Below are positions 10,301 through 18,666 of a stretch of 64,000 bases of DNA, one piece after another (the stretch's first letter is position 1; the number at the start of each line of letters is the position of its first letter). Source of the DNA: JAPLUA01 sp964625855 (GTDB lineage Bacteria; Verrucomicrobiota; Verrucomicrobiia; Limisphaerales; UBA8199); NCBI GenBank assembly GCA_964625855.1, contig CAZVFC010000002.1, positions 1-64,000 of the forward strand. The letters are read 5' to 3'. Both the position numbers and the translations under genes were made by a program. The notes under the pieces are model-generated. The model searched no databases and was not told the origin of the DNA. It saw only the letters and a list, made by a program, of their open reading frames with translations.

Positions 10301-12692
10301 CCCGGCCCCCAGGCTCTGGTCACCCACCCACCCGTTCCTTTATGACCTGCGCCTGTCACTCACGACGCCGTCCAATACGCTCGACACCGTCGCCAGTTAC
10401 TTTGGCATGCGGAAGATCAGTCTCGGCACCAACGACGGTTTCGTGAAGCTGTTCCTTAACAACCAGTTCCTATTCGAATTCGGCCCGCTCGACCAGGGCT
10501 ATTGGCCGGACGGCATTTACACGCCGCCGACAGACCTCGCGTTGCGCGAGGACATCGAACAGACCCGCGCGCTGGGGTTTAACCTGATCCGCAAACACAT
10601 GAAGGTTGAATCGCCCCGCTGGTTCTATTACGCTGACAAGCTCGGCCTGCTGGTCTGGCAGGACATGCCGGCCATGACCGCCGGGGCCACCGTTACCGAC
10701 GCGAGCAAGACCAACTTCGAGGCGGAACTGACCCGCATGATACAGACCCACTGGAATCATCCCTCGGTCATCGTTTGGACGCCGTTTAACGAAGGTTGGG
10801 GCCAGTATGACACCATCCGGATTTCCTCCAATATCATGGCCCTCGACCCCTCGCGCCTGGTGAACTGCGCCAGCGGCTGGACTTATTATGACGTCGGCCA
10901 CATCGAGGACGTCCACTCCTATCCCAGTCCAAGCTGCCCGCAAAACGCGACCAAAGCCGTGGCGAACGGCGAGTTTGGCGGGGTTGGATTGGGCATCACG
11001 AACCACACCTGGGCCGCGGGCTGGGGCTACGTGGGAGCCGTGGATGGCGCCGACCTGACGGCCCGGTTCGAGAACTTCTGCGTTCAGATATCGGACTACG
11101 TGCAGAACGATGGCCTAAGCGCCGCCGTCTATACGCAGATCACCGACGTCGAAACGGAGTTGAACGGATTGTACACCTACGACCGCAAGGTCTTGAAACC
11201 TGATCTGCACCGCATGCAGACAGCGATCGTTTCGCCGATGGGAGTCTATTCGAACCGCACGGTGGTCGCTTCCTCACAGGTCACTCCCCAGAGTTGGAAA
11301 TACACTTTTAGCTCTCCCGCTGCCAATTGGTACGACACGAATTTCAACGACTCCGCCTGGACCATCGGGTCCGGTGGCTTCGGCACCGCCGGCACCCCGG
11401 GCGCCGTGGTCGGCACGACCTGGAACACGGCCGACATCTGGTTGCGGCGCACCTTCGACGGCACCGGATTGACGGCGCAGGACCGGACCAACCTGGTCTT
11501 TAGCCTGCATCACGACGAAAGCGTCGAGATCTACGTCAACGGGGTTTTGGCGGCATCGGCCACCGGCTATACCACCAGCTATGGCCAGGCACCGATGAGC
11601 GCGCAGGCTCAGGCGGCCATTCTTCCCGGCCCCAACAACGTGCTGGCCGTTCACTGCCATCAAGCCACCGGCGGACAATACATTGACGTCGGCATTGACT
11701 TGCGCACCGTCATTGTCGCCCCGCCAACTCCGCCAGTGCCTAACTGGCTGGAAGATGGAACAGGCCTGGTGGGCGAGTATTTTGCGGGCACGGGTCTTTC
11801 AAACCGAATCTTCCTCCGCACCGATTCCGACCTGGACTTCGATTGGGCGGGTGGCTCTCCGGGCGGCGGACTTCCCAGCGACCAGTTCTCAGTCCGTTGG
11901 AGTACCCGGATTCAACCCCGTTATAGCGAGGTTCACACGTTCCATCTCACGGCGGACGACGGCTGCAGGCTTTGGGTCAATGACCAGCTCCTAATTAATA
12001 AATGGTATGACGACACCGGCACGGATAAAACCGGCAGCATCCTGCTCACGGGCGGGCAGCGTTATGACCTGCAAATCGAGTACTACGACAATACTAATGC
12101 CGCCGCGATGAAGCTCGAATGGACCAGCGCAAGCCAGCTCCGCGAGGTCGTGCCCCAGGGCGTCCTATTCCCAAACCACCCGCCTGTCTTGGAGCCCATT
12201 TCGGATCGGACAATTCTGGCCGGCCAGACACTGATTGTGACCAATTCCGCCACCGACCCGGACAGCCCCGCGCAGACGCTGAGCTTCGGGTTGGTCACCG
12301 CCCCAGCGGGGGTCGCCCTCGCGGCTGACACTGGCGTGCTGACCTGGCGCCCGACCCTGGCCCAATCCCCCTCCACCAATCTGCTGACGATGACGGTGAC
12401 CGACGATGGCACGCCGTCCTTAAGCGCGACTCAAGAATTCACGGTCAGCGTCCAGCAGCCCGCATCGCCGGCGATTGGGGCTTGCACGCTGATTGATGAC
12501 CGCTTTTGCATGACCGTGGACGGCGAGGCCGGGCCGGATTATTCCGTTTACGCGACGACCAATCTGGCCTCGGGCACCTCCAACTGGGAGTGGTTGCTGA
12601 CGACCAACCCGCCTACGCTGCCATTCCAATACACTGACCCGGCGCCGGCCAAATTCAGCCAGCGCTTCTACCGCGTGCGGCTGGGGCCGTAG
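7356..12692 (+). CDS. Beta-strand-repeat / glycoside hydrolase family 2 / PA14 fusion protein
   Basis: A 1778-residue multidomain secreted enzyme. I chose the ATG at 7356 because it directly precedes a signal peptide (hydrophobic LGLGSAMLVLCGAARVHAQ) and because upstream in-frame starts overlap the terminator hairpin. Residues about 38-730 are PATR-like beta-strand repeats. About 750-1290 is a GH2 (beta-galactosidase-like) module with sugar-binding, sandwich and TIM-barrel parts. The acid/base Glu is in FNEGW (E1146) and the nucleophile candidate is in NGEFGG (E1206). A galactose-binding-like domain (about 1305-1450), a PA14 domain (about 1467-1600), a cadherin-like Ig domain and a tail ending RFYRVRLGP follow. 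A GH2 enzyme fused to a long beta-repeat arm is unusual and suggests a surface-displayed exoglycosidase. The exact sugar specificity cannot be read from sequence. Confidence 0.85.
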   Translation: MNSHNEHPARPKLAPVLGLGSAMLVLCGAARVHAQAVLEWNGNVNHTWDLATSLNWLAGTLPVAFTNGASVVFSDRAAGSGSISLATELQPASVTVSNSMKNYRFAGPGYVSNSTTWSKLGPGNLIIGPGTTLAASGSLRLGGGTTLIEGDSLQTNVVSGEVWIGHTTTNPAALILTNTTVSVSSWVAVGRGNGTVGHASSAALHDSTLFCNNVSLGYWADVGGNLQSPSLTLRGASRLINSGSAGLYLSESRGSSSSVSINDTSWVWSANKVLLGMQAGATGALVIANSGALTNGGYASVGANGVGFATLKNNAVWQASGDFNVADTAGSQGTVTIQDSALLRINTLYMGKAANSTGTVFQAGGTVVRNAGGDWRIGGNASGGANQIGIYYLSNGVFNAGAANLQVGAYGTGYFNQSGGTATVSAWPSIGRYAGGVGQLNVWGGSFNATGTGNALIIGEAGTGTLTVSGSGLVNVANVLRLGQDSGASGTVNLNGGTISAKQVLSPNSSASSTFNFNGGILQAAAGANSAFLGRLSAAVVKNGGAIINSGTNTITIDQNLLDGSGGGGLAKLGTGSLTLAGNLDYTGPTAVSNGALIVTVPASFASSVCTVAAGATFGVRLAAANAQLAAPGLTLPAGGASLLFNFAGFGGQSTAPLSASALAVNGPVIIHIAGVNFQTNQFPLLQYTTRTGAGGFTLGSLPSGMQAQLVTNLSNMSIDLKVMVAPVGLPWQLKQAPIMTDWAQQVDPNSPLPEYPRPQMQRTNWLNLNGVWQWQAGSAADPIPTNFLAGSILVPFCMESAISGVMEQHDRAWYQRTFTVPPAWAGQRVLLHFDAVDWECEPFVNGVSLGIHQGGYDPFTFDITPYLTNSGPQTLTVRVYDPTDAGSSPVVVPLGKQRLSLSGIWYTACSGIWQTVWLEPVPVTSIADIHLVPDIDAQSLKVNVAVAGPAAGVSVSAIAFDGTNQVASASGAPGADFNLPVPAPRLWSPTHPFLYDLRLSLTTPSNTLDTVASYFGMRKISLGTNDGFVKLFLNNQFLFEFGPLDQGYWPDGIYTPPTDLALREDIEQTRALGFNLIRKHMKVESPRWFYYADKLGLLVWQDMPAMTAGATVTDASKTNFEAELTRMIQTHWNHPSVIVWTPFNEGWGQYDTIRISSNIMALDPSRLVNCASGWTYYDVGHIEDVHSYPSPSCPQNATKAVANGEFGGVGLGITNHTWAAGWGYVGAVDGADLTARFENFCVQISDYVQNDGLSAAVYTQITDVETELNGLYTYDRKVLKPDLHRMQTAIVSPMGVYSNRTVVASSQVTPQSWKYTFSSPAANWYDTNFNDSAWTIGSGGFGTAGTPGAVVGTTWNTADIWLRRTFDGTGLTAQDRTNLVFSLHHDESVEIYVNGVLAASATGYTTSYGQAPMSAQAQAAILPGPNNVLAVHCHQATGGQYIDVGIDLRTVIVAPPTPPVPNWLEDGTGLVGEYFAGTGLSNRIFLRTDSDLDFDWAGGSPGGGLPSDQFSVRWSTRIQPRYSEVHTFHLTADDGCRLWVNDQLLINKWYDDTGTDKTGSILLTGGQRYDLQIEYYDNTNAAAMKLEWTSASQLREVVPQGVLFPNHPPVLEPISDRTILAGQTLIVTNSATDPDSPAQTLSFGLVTAPAGVALAADTGVLTWRPTLAQSPSTNLLTMTVTDDGTPSLSATQEFTVSVQQPASPAIGACTLIDDRFCMTVDGEAGPDYSVYATTNLASGTSNWEWLLTTNPPTLPFQYTDPAPAKFSQRFYRVRLGP

Positions 12693-12706
12693 GAATTGCT
12701 GCCGGC

Positions 12707-14806
12707 ATGCGAGAATCGCTGCAGAGAGGCTGGTCCCGGCGGGAAACCTCGCTCGTGATTGGGTTCCTTCTGCTTTCAGTGGCTGAGGTTGCCAGTGCCG
12801 CTTGCCTCACCAACCCAATGATGCAGGGACAGGATCCCCAGGCGGCATACAAAGACGGCTACTACCATCTCGTACAGAGTGACGGATGCAATATCCATTT
12901 GCGCCGTTCCACGTCTCTGAGCGGATTGGTCACGTCCGGAAACCCCACTGTCTTTGCCGCTGGTTGCTCGAACGTCTGGGCGCCGGAAATTCATTGGCTC
13001 AGCAACAGATGGTATATCTATTACAGCGTGGACACCGGCACGAACGGCAACGAACGCGTCCACGTGGCTCAGAGCAGCGGAACGAGCGCATTCGGCCCCT
13101 ACACCGAGCGTGGCGTGCTCATCAGCAGCTACTGGAACATTGATGGCAGCGTCTTTGCCGGCACCAACGGGCAGCTCTATTTCATTTGCTCCGGAAGGCC
13201 CAGCGGCATCCAGAACATCTATATTGCCCCGATGAGCAATGCCTACACGCTCAGCGGCGCGCCCACGCTGATTTCCTCTCCGACCCGGACTTGGGAGCGC
13301 AACGGCACCGTCAACGAAGGCCCCTATGGTTTCGTTCATGACGGGCGCGTCTTCGTAGTCTATTCCGCCAGCGGCTGCTGGACCGACGATTATTGTCTCG
13401 GCCTCTTGACCCTCACGGGGGCCGACATGCTCAACTCCAATTCCTGGACAAAGTCGGGCCCGGTCTTCTCGAAACAGCCGGGTGCTTACGGTCCCGGCCA
13501 CAACGGCGTAGTGCGGGACGCTGCCGGTCAATGGTGGAACCTCTATCACGCAAACAACCTCAGCGGCCAGGGCTGCGGCGGCTACCGTCAACTCCACGCA
13601 CAACGCATCTTCTGGAACCCCGACAACACACCTTACTTCGGCACGCCCGTACCCATCGGTTCGCTGGTCACGGAGAGTTCGAATTACCTCGTCTGTAGTT
13701 TCCCTTTAGCCGAGACTGGCGGTACTAGCGCTGCTACCATCGCCTGTGGCCCGCCGGGCAGGCTCGTCGGCTCGCCCGCCTGGCTCAACCCGGGACTCAA
13801 GTTCAACGGCAGCAGCGATTACGTGGATTGCGGTTCCGCGGTGGGCAACGACGTGCAGAGCGCGCTCACCATCGCCGCCTGGCTCAAGGCAGGTGCCTTT
13901 GGCGACTGGGGCGGCATCATGACCAAGGGCACCAATGCGTCTCCTTATGCCATGCAGACGTGGCACGACGGCTCCCTGCGGTTCACCGCCAACTGGGGTT
14001 CGCCGCCTGGAAGCGTAGGGGGCAGTTCGTGGAATTCAGCCGCCAAAATGAACGCCAATCAGTGGCATCATGTCGCCGTGACTTACGATGGCGCCAGCGT
14101 GCGCTTCTACCTCGATGGCGTTCTGGATGCCAATCAACCTGCGGCCACACTTCATTTCGGCGTCGTTAATGAACCGCTGATCATCGGTGCGGACCTGCCT
14201 GGCGGCGATGAATACTTCAACGGGACGATTCGCGACGTGCGGCTTTACGGTCGCGCGCTGAGCGAGACAGAGATCAACAGCGCTTTTGGCATCAACCACG
14301 CACCCACGCTTGCACCAGTCTCCAACCAAACGCTTGGCGCCGGCCAGACCTTGCTGGTGACCAACCTGGCCACCGATGCCGATGTGCCGCCGCAAGCCCT
14401 CACCTTCACGCTGCTCAATGGACCGACCGGCGCTGAGCTGAACCCAACCAACGGCGTGTTCGTCTGGCGGCCTAAAGTCGCTCAGGCGCCTTCGACCAAT
14501 TGCGTCCTGCTGTCGGTCGCAGACAATGGCTTGCCCGGCATGAGCGCTACCCAGAGCTTTCTGGTGACAGTTCTGCAGGCGGCTCCACCGTTGGCAGGCC
14601 CGACATGGCACGCGGACGGCATGCTCCAGATGCTTGTATCCGGCAGCGTTGGCCCCGATTACGCCGTCTATGCCTCCACCAACTTGTCCCCGCCCCGGTG
14701 GTCTCTGATCTTGAACACAAATCCGCCGAACCTGCCCTTCCTGTTCGTTGATCCGCTCAGCTCAAACACGCCACAGAGTTACTATCGAATCATGCTTGGG
14801 CCCTGA
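12707..14806 (+). CDS. Secreted GH43 arabinanase/arabinofuranosidase-like enzyme with LamG domain
   Basis: A 699-residue enzyme likely hydrolysing alpha-L-arabinan or arabinose side chains. It has a signal peptide (VIGFLLLSVAEVASA). The five-bladed GH43 domain occupies about residues 30-330. The general base Asp candidate is in GQDPQ (D43), the pKa-modulating region is WAPEIHW, and the general acid Glu candidate is in VNEGPYG (E204). A LamG module follows (about 364-528), then a cadherin-like Ig domain with the QTLGAGQTLLVTN start also found in the preceding GH2 protein, and a tail ending YYRIMLGP. It starts 14 bases after the GH2-fusion gene and ends 4 bases before the GH51 gene, so the three are probably co-transcribed. 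GH43 has several specificities; arabinan is favoured by the GH51 neighbour. Confidence 0.85.
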   Translation: MRESLQRGWSRRETSLVIGFLLLSVAEVASAACLTNPMMQGQDPQAAYKDGYYHLVQSDGCNIHLRRSTSLSGLVTSGNPTVFAAGCSNVWAPEIHWLSNRWYIYYSVDTGTNGNERVHVAQSSGTSAFGPYTERGVLISSYWNIDGSVFAGTNGQLYFICSGRPSGIQNIYIAPMSNAYTLSGAPTLISSPTRTWERNGTVNEGPYGFVHDGRVFVVYSASGCWTDDYCLGLLTLTGADMLNSNSWTKSGPVFSKQPGAYGPGHNGVVRDAAGQWWNLYHANNLSGQGCGGYRQLHAQRIFWNPDNTPYFGTPVPIGSLVTESSNYLVCSFPLAETGGTSAATIACGPPGRLVGSPAWLNPGLKFNGSSDYVDCGSAVGNDVQSALTIAAWLKAGAFGDWGGIMTKGTNASPYAMQTWHDGSLRFTANWGSPPGSVGGSSWNSAAKMNANQWHHVAVTYDGASVRFYLDGVLDANQPAATLHFGVVNEPLIIGADLPGGDEYFNGTIRDVRLYGRALSETEINSAFGINHAPTLAPVSNQTLGAGQTLLVTNLATDADVPPQALTFTLLNGPTGAELNPTNGVFVWRPKVAQAPSTNCVLLSVADNGLPGMSATQSFLVTVLQAAPPLAGPTWHADGMLQMLVSGSVGPDYAVYASTNLSPPRWSLILNTNPPNLPFLFVDPLSSNTPQSYYRIMLGP

Positions 14807-14810
14807 ACCT

Positions 14811-17800
14811 ATGAATCTACGACCCTTTGTTGGCAACTTGTCGCGCGCCCCGAACCGGTCTGTCTCCAATGACGCGAAGGGCGGTTTCCGGCCAGTGGCG
14901 CGTTCCCGAGCATCCGAGAATTCCTCCGGCATACTGCTGTTCCTGCTCCTCTGGCTGCACGGCGCCATGCTGCTCGCGCAGACCAATTCCATTACCATCC
15001 AGGCAGACCAACCCGGCGCGCCGATCAGCCCGCTCCTCTTCGGCATTTTCTTCGAGGAGATCAACTACGGCGGTGAGGGGGGGCTTTACGCCGAGATGGT
15101 TCGCAATCGCTCCTTCGACAATTCCACCAGCCCGGACTTCTGGACGCCGGTAACGCAAGGAACCGCCACTGGACAGTTCGCCACGGATACTACCCAGCCG
15201 CTGAACGCCAATAATCTTCGCGCGCTCAAGCTCACGATGGATGCCGGGATCGGCAGTATCGGAGCCGCCAATTCCGGATTCTGGGGCATGGCCATTCAAG
15301 CAGGTGCGCGCTACGAACTCAGCCTTTACGTCCGCGCGGCTGCCGGATTCAACGGCCCGCTGGATGTTCGGCTGGAAAGCAGCAGCGGCAGCGCCGTCTA
15401 TGCTCAAACAGCCTTCTCCGGCCTGACCACCAACTGGCAGCGGTTCGCCTCTACCGTGACCGCTAATGCCACCGATGCCCACGCACGGCTGGTTGTGAGG
15501 CTCATGAAGCCAGCGACCGTATGGCTGGACACCATTTCCGTCTTCCCGCAGGCAACCTTTCACGACCGCACCAACGGCGCCCGGCCTGACCTGGCGAGCA
15601 TGCTGGTGGGGCTTAAGCCCTCGTTTATGCGCTTTCCCGGCGGCTGCTATGTCGAAGGCAATTACCTGACAAACGCCTTTCGGTGGAAGAATACCATCGG
15701 CGACATTAGTGCGCGTCCGGGACACTGGAACTCCGTCTGGAATTATGCCAGTACCGACGGCCTAGGCTACCACGAATACTTGCAGTTGTGCGAGGATCTT
15801 GAAACGGAACCGCTTTTCGTCATCAACTGCGGGATGGCCCACAACGAAGTGGCGCCGATCAGCGAGATGGGGCCGTGGGTGCAGGATGCTGTGGATGCCA
15901 TTGCCTACGCCAACGCGCCGACCAGCTCGACCTGGGGCGCCCTGCGCGCGGCCAACGGCCATCCTGAGCCTTACAACCTGACGTATATTCAGATCGGCAA
16001 CGAGAACGGCGGGACCGCCTACAATGACCGTTACGCTCTCTTCTACGACGCCATTAAGTCGAATTATCCTTCCATGCGCATCATATCGTGCGTGTGGGGC
16101 GGCACTCCCACGTCGCGGCCGTTGGAAATTATTGACGAACATTACTACTCCTCGCCGGCTACGTTCGTCTCCTATGCCACCAAGTATGACAGTTACAGCC
16201 GTAGCGGCCCGAAGGTCTATGTGGGTGAATATGCCGTCACCCAGGGCTATGGCTCCTGGGGCAACATGGCAGCCGCGCTGGGCGAGGCTGCTTTCATGAC
16301 GGGCATGGAGCGCAACTCCGACCTCGTTGTCATGGCCTCCTACGCGCCGCTGTTCGGAAACGTCAATTCCACTCAATGGCGGCCCGACCTGATCTACTAC
16401 GACAGTTCCCGGCGGCACGGCACTCCATCGTACTACGTGCAGCAATTGTTCTCTCAGAACCGCGGTGACATGGTGCTTCCGGCCACAGTCGTGACCTCAA
16501 CCAACGCACTGGCGGGGATGTGGCCAGGGGCGATTGGGGTCGGTTCCTGGAATACCTTTGTGCAATACTCAAATGTGGTGGTCACGAGCAATGGGGTCAC
16601 TTTATATCAAAGCGACTTCATGAACCAGGACGCCAGCGGCTGGCAAACCTACAATGGCGCCTGGAACGTGAACAGCGGACTTTACCAACAGACCTCGAGC
16701 TCGACGACCGATTGCCGTTCCACGATCGGCAACACCAATTGGGCCGATTACACCCTCAGCCTCCAGGCACGCAAAGTCAACGGCAGCGAGGGCTTTCTCA
16801 TCCTGTTCAGTTGGCTGGACAACAACAACTTCACCTGGTGGAACATTGGCGGCTGGAATAACACGCTCACTGGCATTGAACGGATAACCGCCGGCGGCAA
16901 GTCGCTGGTCGGCGCTCAGGTTTCGCAGACGATTGCGACGGATGTCTGGTATGACGTTCGCATCGAGTTGAGCGGGCCTCGCATCCGCTGTTATCTGAAT
17001 AGCGCGCTGGTCCACGATGTCACGTATTCCCATGGACTGCTGGCCTCCGCCAGCTACGACAAGACCAGCGGCGAAGTCATTCTGAAGGCCGTCAATCCCT
17101 ACGAGGCGCCTATGCCAATCGCACTGGACATTACCGGCATTGATTCAATTGCCTCGAATGCCACGCTGATCCAATTGGTTGCCCCCAGCGGAGCTGCGGA
17201 GAATTCCCTGGCATCGCCGACTAATGTGTTCCCCGTTACCTCTCTCATCACCAACGCGGGAACCAACTTCGCCGCCACCTTCCCGGCCAATTCGCTTTCG
17301 ATCCTTCGGTTGCAGGCTGCCGGGATTCGTTTTCCGACCAATTTGCTGCTGCAAGTCCCCTCTCCAATCAACGCCGGCCGGGCCGTTTCCTCCACAGTCT
17401 GGGGACAACTCGCGGGGCCGGAAGCCTGGATCAATCTGACCACCAATCGCAATCACGCCATATCGTATTCCTCCGCCGATACCAACCTTGCCCGCGTGGA
17501 TGTCGCCGGCAACGTCACCGGCGTGGACTCAGGCACGACCCTCATCACGGCTTGCTATGACAGCCTTGGGCTCTTCGCGACTCAGTCGGTGCAGGTCATC
17601 GGCGTTCCGCGCGCGCTGGTTCACCGCTATGGCTTTAACGAACCTTCGGGCAGCACGGCGGCCGCCGACTCGGAGGGCGGGCCCGCCTGGGACGCCAACC
17701 TGCCGAATGGCGGCACTTTTGGCGGCGGGCAACTGGCTCTGGCGTCGGCGAGCCAGCAATATGTGCAGTTCCCCTCCCATATCCTGAGCAACTACCCGAT

Positions 17801-18503
17801 GGTCACCATCGAAGCATGGGTTACGTTCCCCAGGCAACTGCCGGTGGATTGCTTCTTCTACGGTTTTGGGAATTCGGTGGCCAGCGAGGGGCGAAACTAC
17901 ATCTTCTGCGCGCCTCGGGCCGGGCGCATCGCCATCACCGACGGGGCGTGGTCCAGGGAACAGAATGCCTGGGGAGCCGGAGACCTGAGCTACCGCACCA
18001 ACCTCCATTTCGTGGCGGTCTATCATCCGCCCGCGGGCTACTTGGCCCTCTATACCAATGGCGTCCTCGCCGCCATCAACAACAGTGTGACGGTGCCGCT
18101 TAGCGCCGTGAACGATGTTTACAATTACATTGGCAAGTCGCTCTACAGTAATGATCCGTATCCCGACATGCGATTGGATGAGTTCCGCATCTATGAGGGG
18201 GTCCTGCGCCCTAATGAAATCGTCGCCACCCAGGCTCTGGGTCCTGAACAGGTCCTGAGCAGCACGGCTCCAACGCTGCGTACGCACTCATCCGGGACCG
18301 AGCTCGTTCTGTCCTGGCCGCTCGCCGCGGCCAGCTTCGCATTGGAGTCGTGTACGAGCCTGGCCTCCGGCATCTGGACGATCGTAGATGCGACTCCGCT
18401 GGTGGTCGGCGACCAGTGGCAAGTGAGTCTGCCCGCCTTAGCCGAGACTGAATTCTTCCGCCTGGGCAACGGTGGATACACCAAGTCCTTCGGGTCCAAG
18501 TAA
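14811..18503 (+). CDS. Secreted GH51 alpha-L-arabinofuranosidase with LamG domain
   Basis: A 1230-residue enzyme predicted to release terminal arabinofuranose. I chose the ATG at 14811, four bases after the preceding stop; the earlier in-frame ATG lies inside that gene. A hydrophobic export segment is at about residues 41-57, unusually far in. The GH51 domain begins with FGIFFEEINYGGEGGLYAEM. The acid/base Glu is in QIGNENGG (E398) and the nucleophile in VYVGEYAV (E473). A concanavalin-like segment (about 600-755), a BIG2-type Ig-like segment (about 845-945) and a LamG domain (about 943-1140) follow. The C-terminus contains ETEFFRLGNGG, a diverged form of the tail of its neighbours. It is last in the GH2-GH43-GH51 run. 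Confidence in family is high; the accessory domains are less certain. Confidence 0.88.
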   Translation: MNLRPFVGNLSRAPNRSVSNDAKGGFRPVARSRASENSSGILLFLLLWLHGAMLLAQTNSITIQADQPGAPISPLLFGIFFEEINYGGEGGLYAEMVRNRSFDNSTSPDFWTPVTQGTATGQFATDTTQPLNANNLRALKLTMDAGIGSIGAANSGFWGMAIQAGARYELSLYVRAAAGFNGPLDVRLESSSGSAVYAQTAFSGLTTNWQRFASTVTANATDAHARLVVRLMKPATVWLDTISVFPQATFHDRTNGARPDLASMLVGLKPSFMRFPGGCYVEGNYLTNAFRWKNTIGDISARPGHWNSVWNYASTDGLGYHEYLQLCEDLETEPLFVINCGMAHNEVAPISEMGPWVQDAVDAIAYANAPTSSTWGALRAANGHPEPYNLTYIQIGNENGGTAYNDRYALFYDAIKSNYPSMRIISCVWGGTPTSRPLEIIDEHYYSSPATFVSYATKYDSYSRSGPKVYVGEYAVTQGYGSWGNMAAALGEAAFMTGMERNSDLVVMASYAPLFGNVNSTQWRPDLIYYDSSRRHGTPSYYVQQLFSQNRGDMVLPATVVTSTNALAGMWPGAIGVGSWNTFVQYSNVVVTSNGVTLYQSDFMNQDASGWQTYNGAWNVNSGLYQQTSSSTTDCRSTIGNTNWADYTLSLQARKVNGSEGFLILFSWLDNNNFTWWNIGGWNNTLTGIERITAGGKSLVGAQVSQTIATDVWYDVRIELSGPRIRCYLNSALVHDVTYSHGLLASASYDKTSGEVILKAVNPYEAPMPIALDITGIDSIASNATLIQLVAPSGAAENSLASPTNVFPVTSLITNAGTNFAATFPANSLSILRLQAAGIRFPTNLLLQVPSPINAGRAVSSTVWGQLAGPEAWINLTTNRNHAISYSSADTNLARVDVAGNVTGVDSGTTLITACYDSLGLFATQSVQVIGVPRALVHRYGFNEPSGSTAAADSEGGPAWDANLPNGGTFGGGQLALASASQQYVQFPSHILSNYPMVTIEAWVTFPRQLPVDCFFYGFGNSVASEGRNYIFCAPRAGRIAITDGAWSREQNAWGAGDLSYRTNLHFVAVYHPPAGYLALYTNGVLAAINNSVTVPLSAVNDVYNYIGKSLYSNDPYPDMRLDEFRIYEGVLRPNEIVATQALGPEQVLSSTAPTLRTHSSGTELVLSWPLAAASFALESCTSLASGIWTIVDATPLVVGDQWQVSLPALAETEFFRLGNGGYTKSFGSK

Positions 18504-18666
18504 GGGCAGGATCGCCGCGATGTCTCCTCCGGTATTCCCGGGGGCGCTTTAGGCACGCCGGAGCAGCGCCGGCGGCGATGCGACCAGCTCCTAACGGAAC
18601 TGGTCCGGCCTGCCGCCGCGGAAGATGTGCGTAAGTCGCAGGGCTCTTTCCACCCACAAGAGCTGC

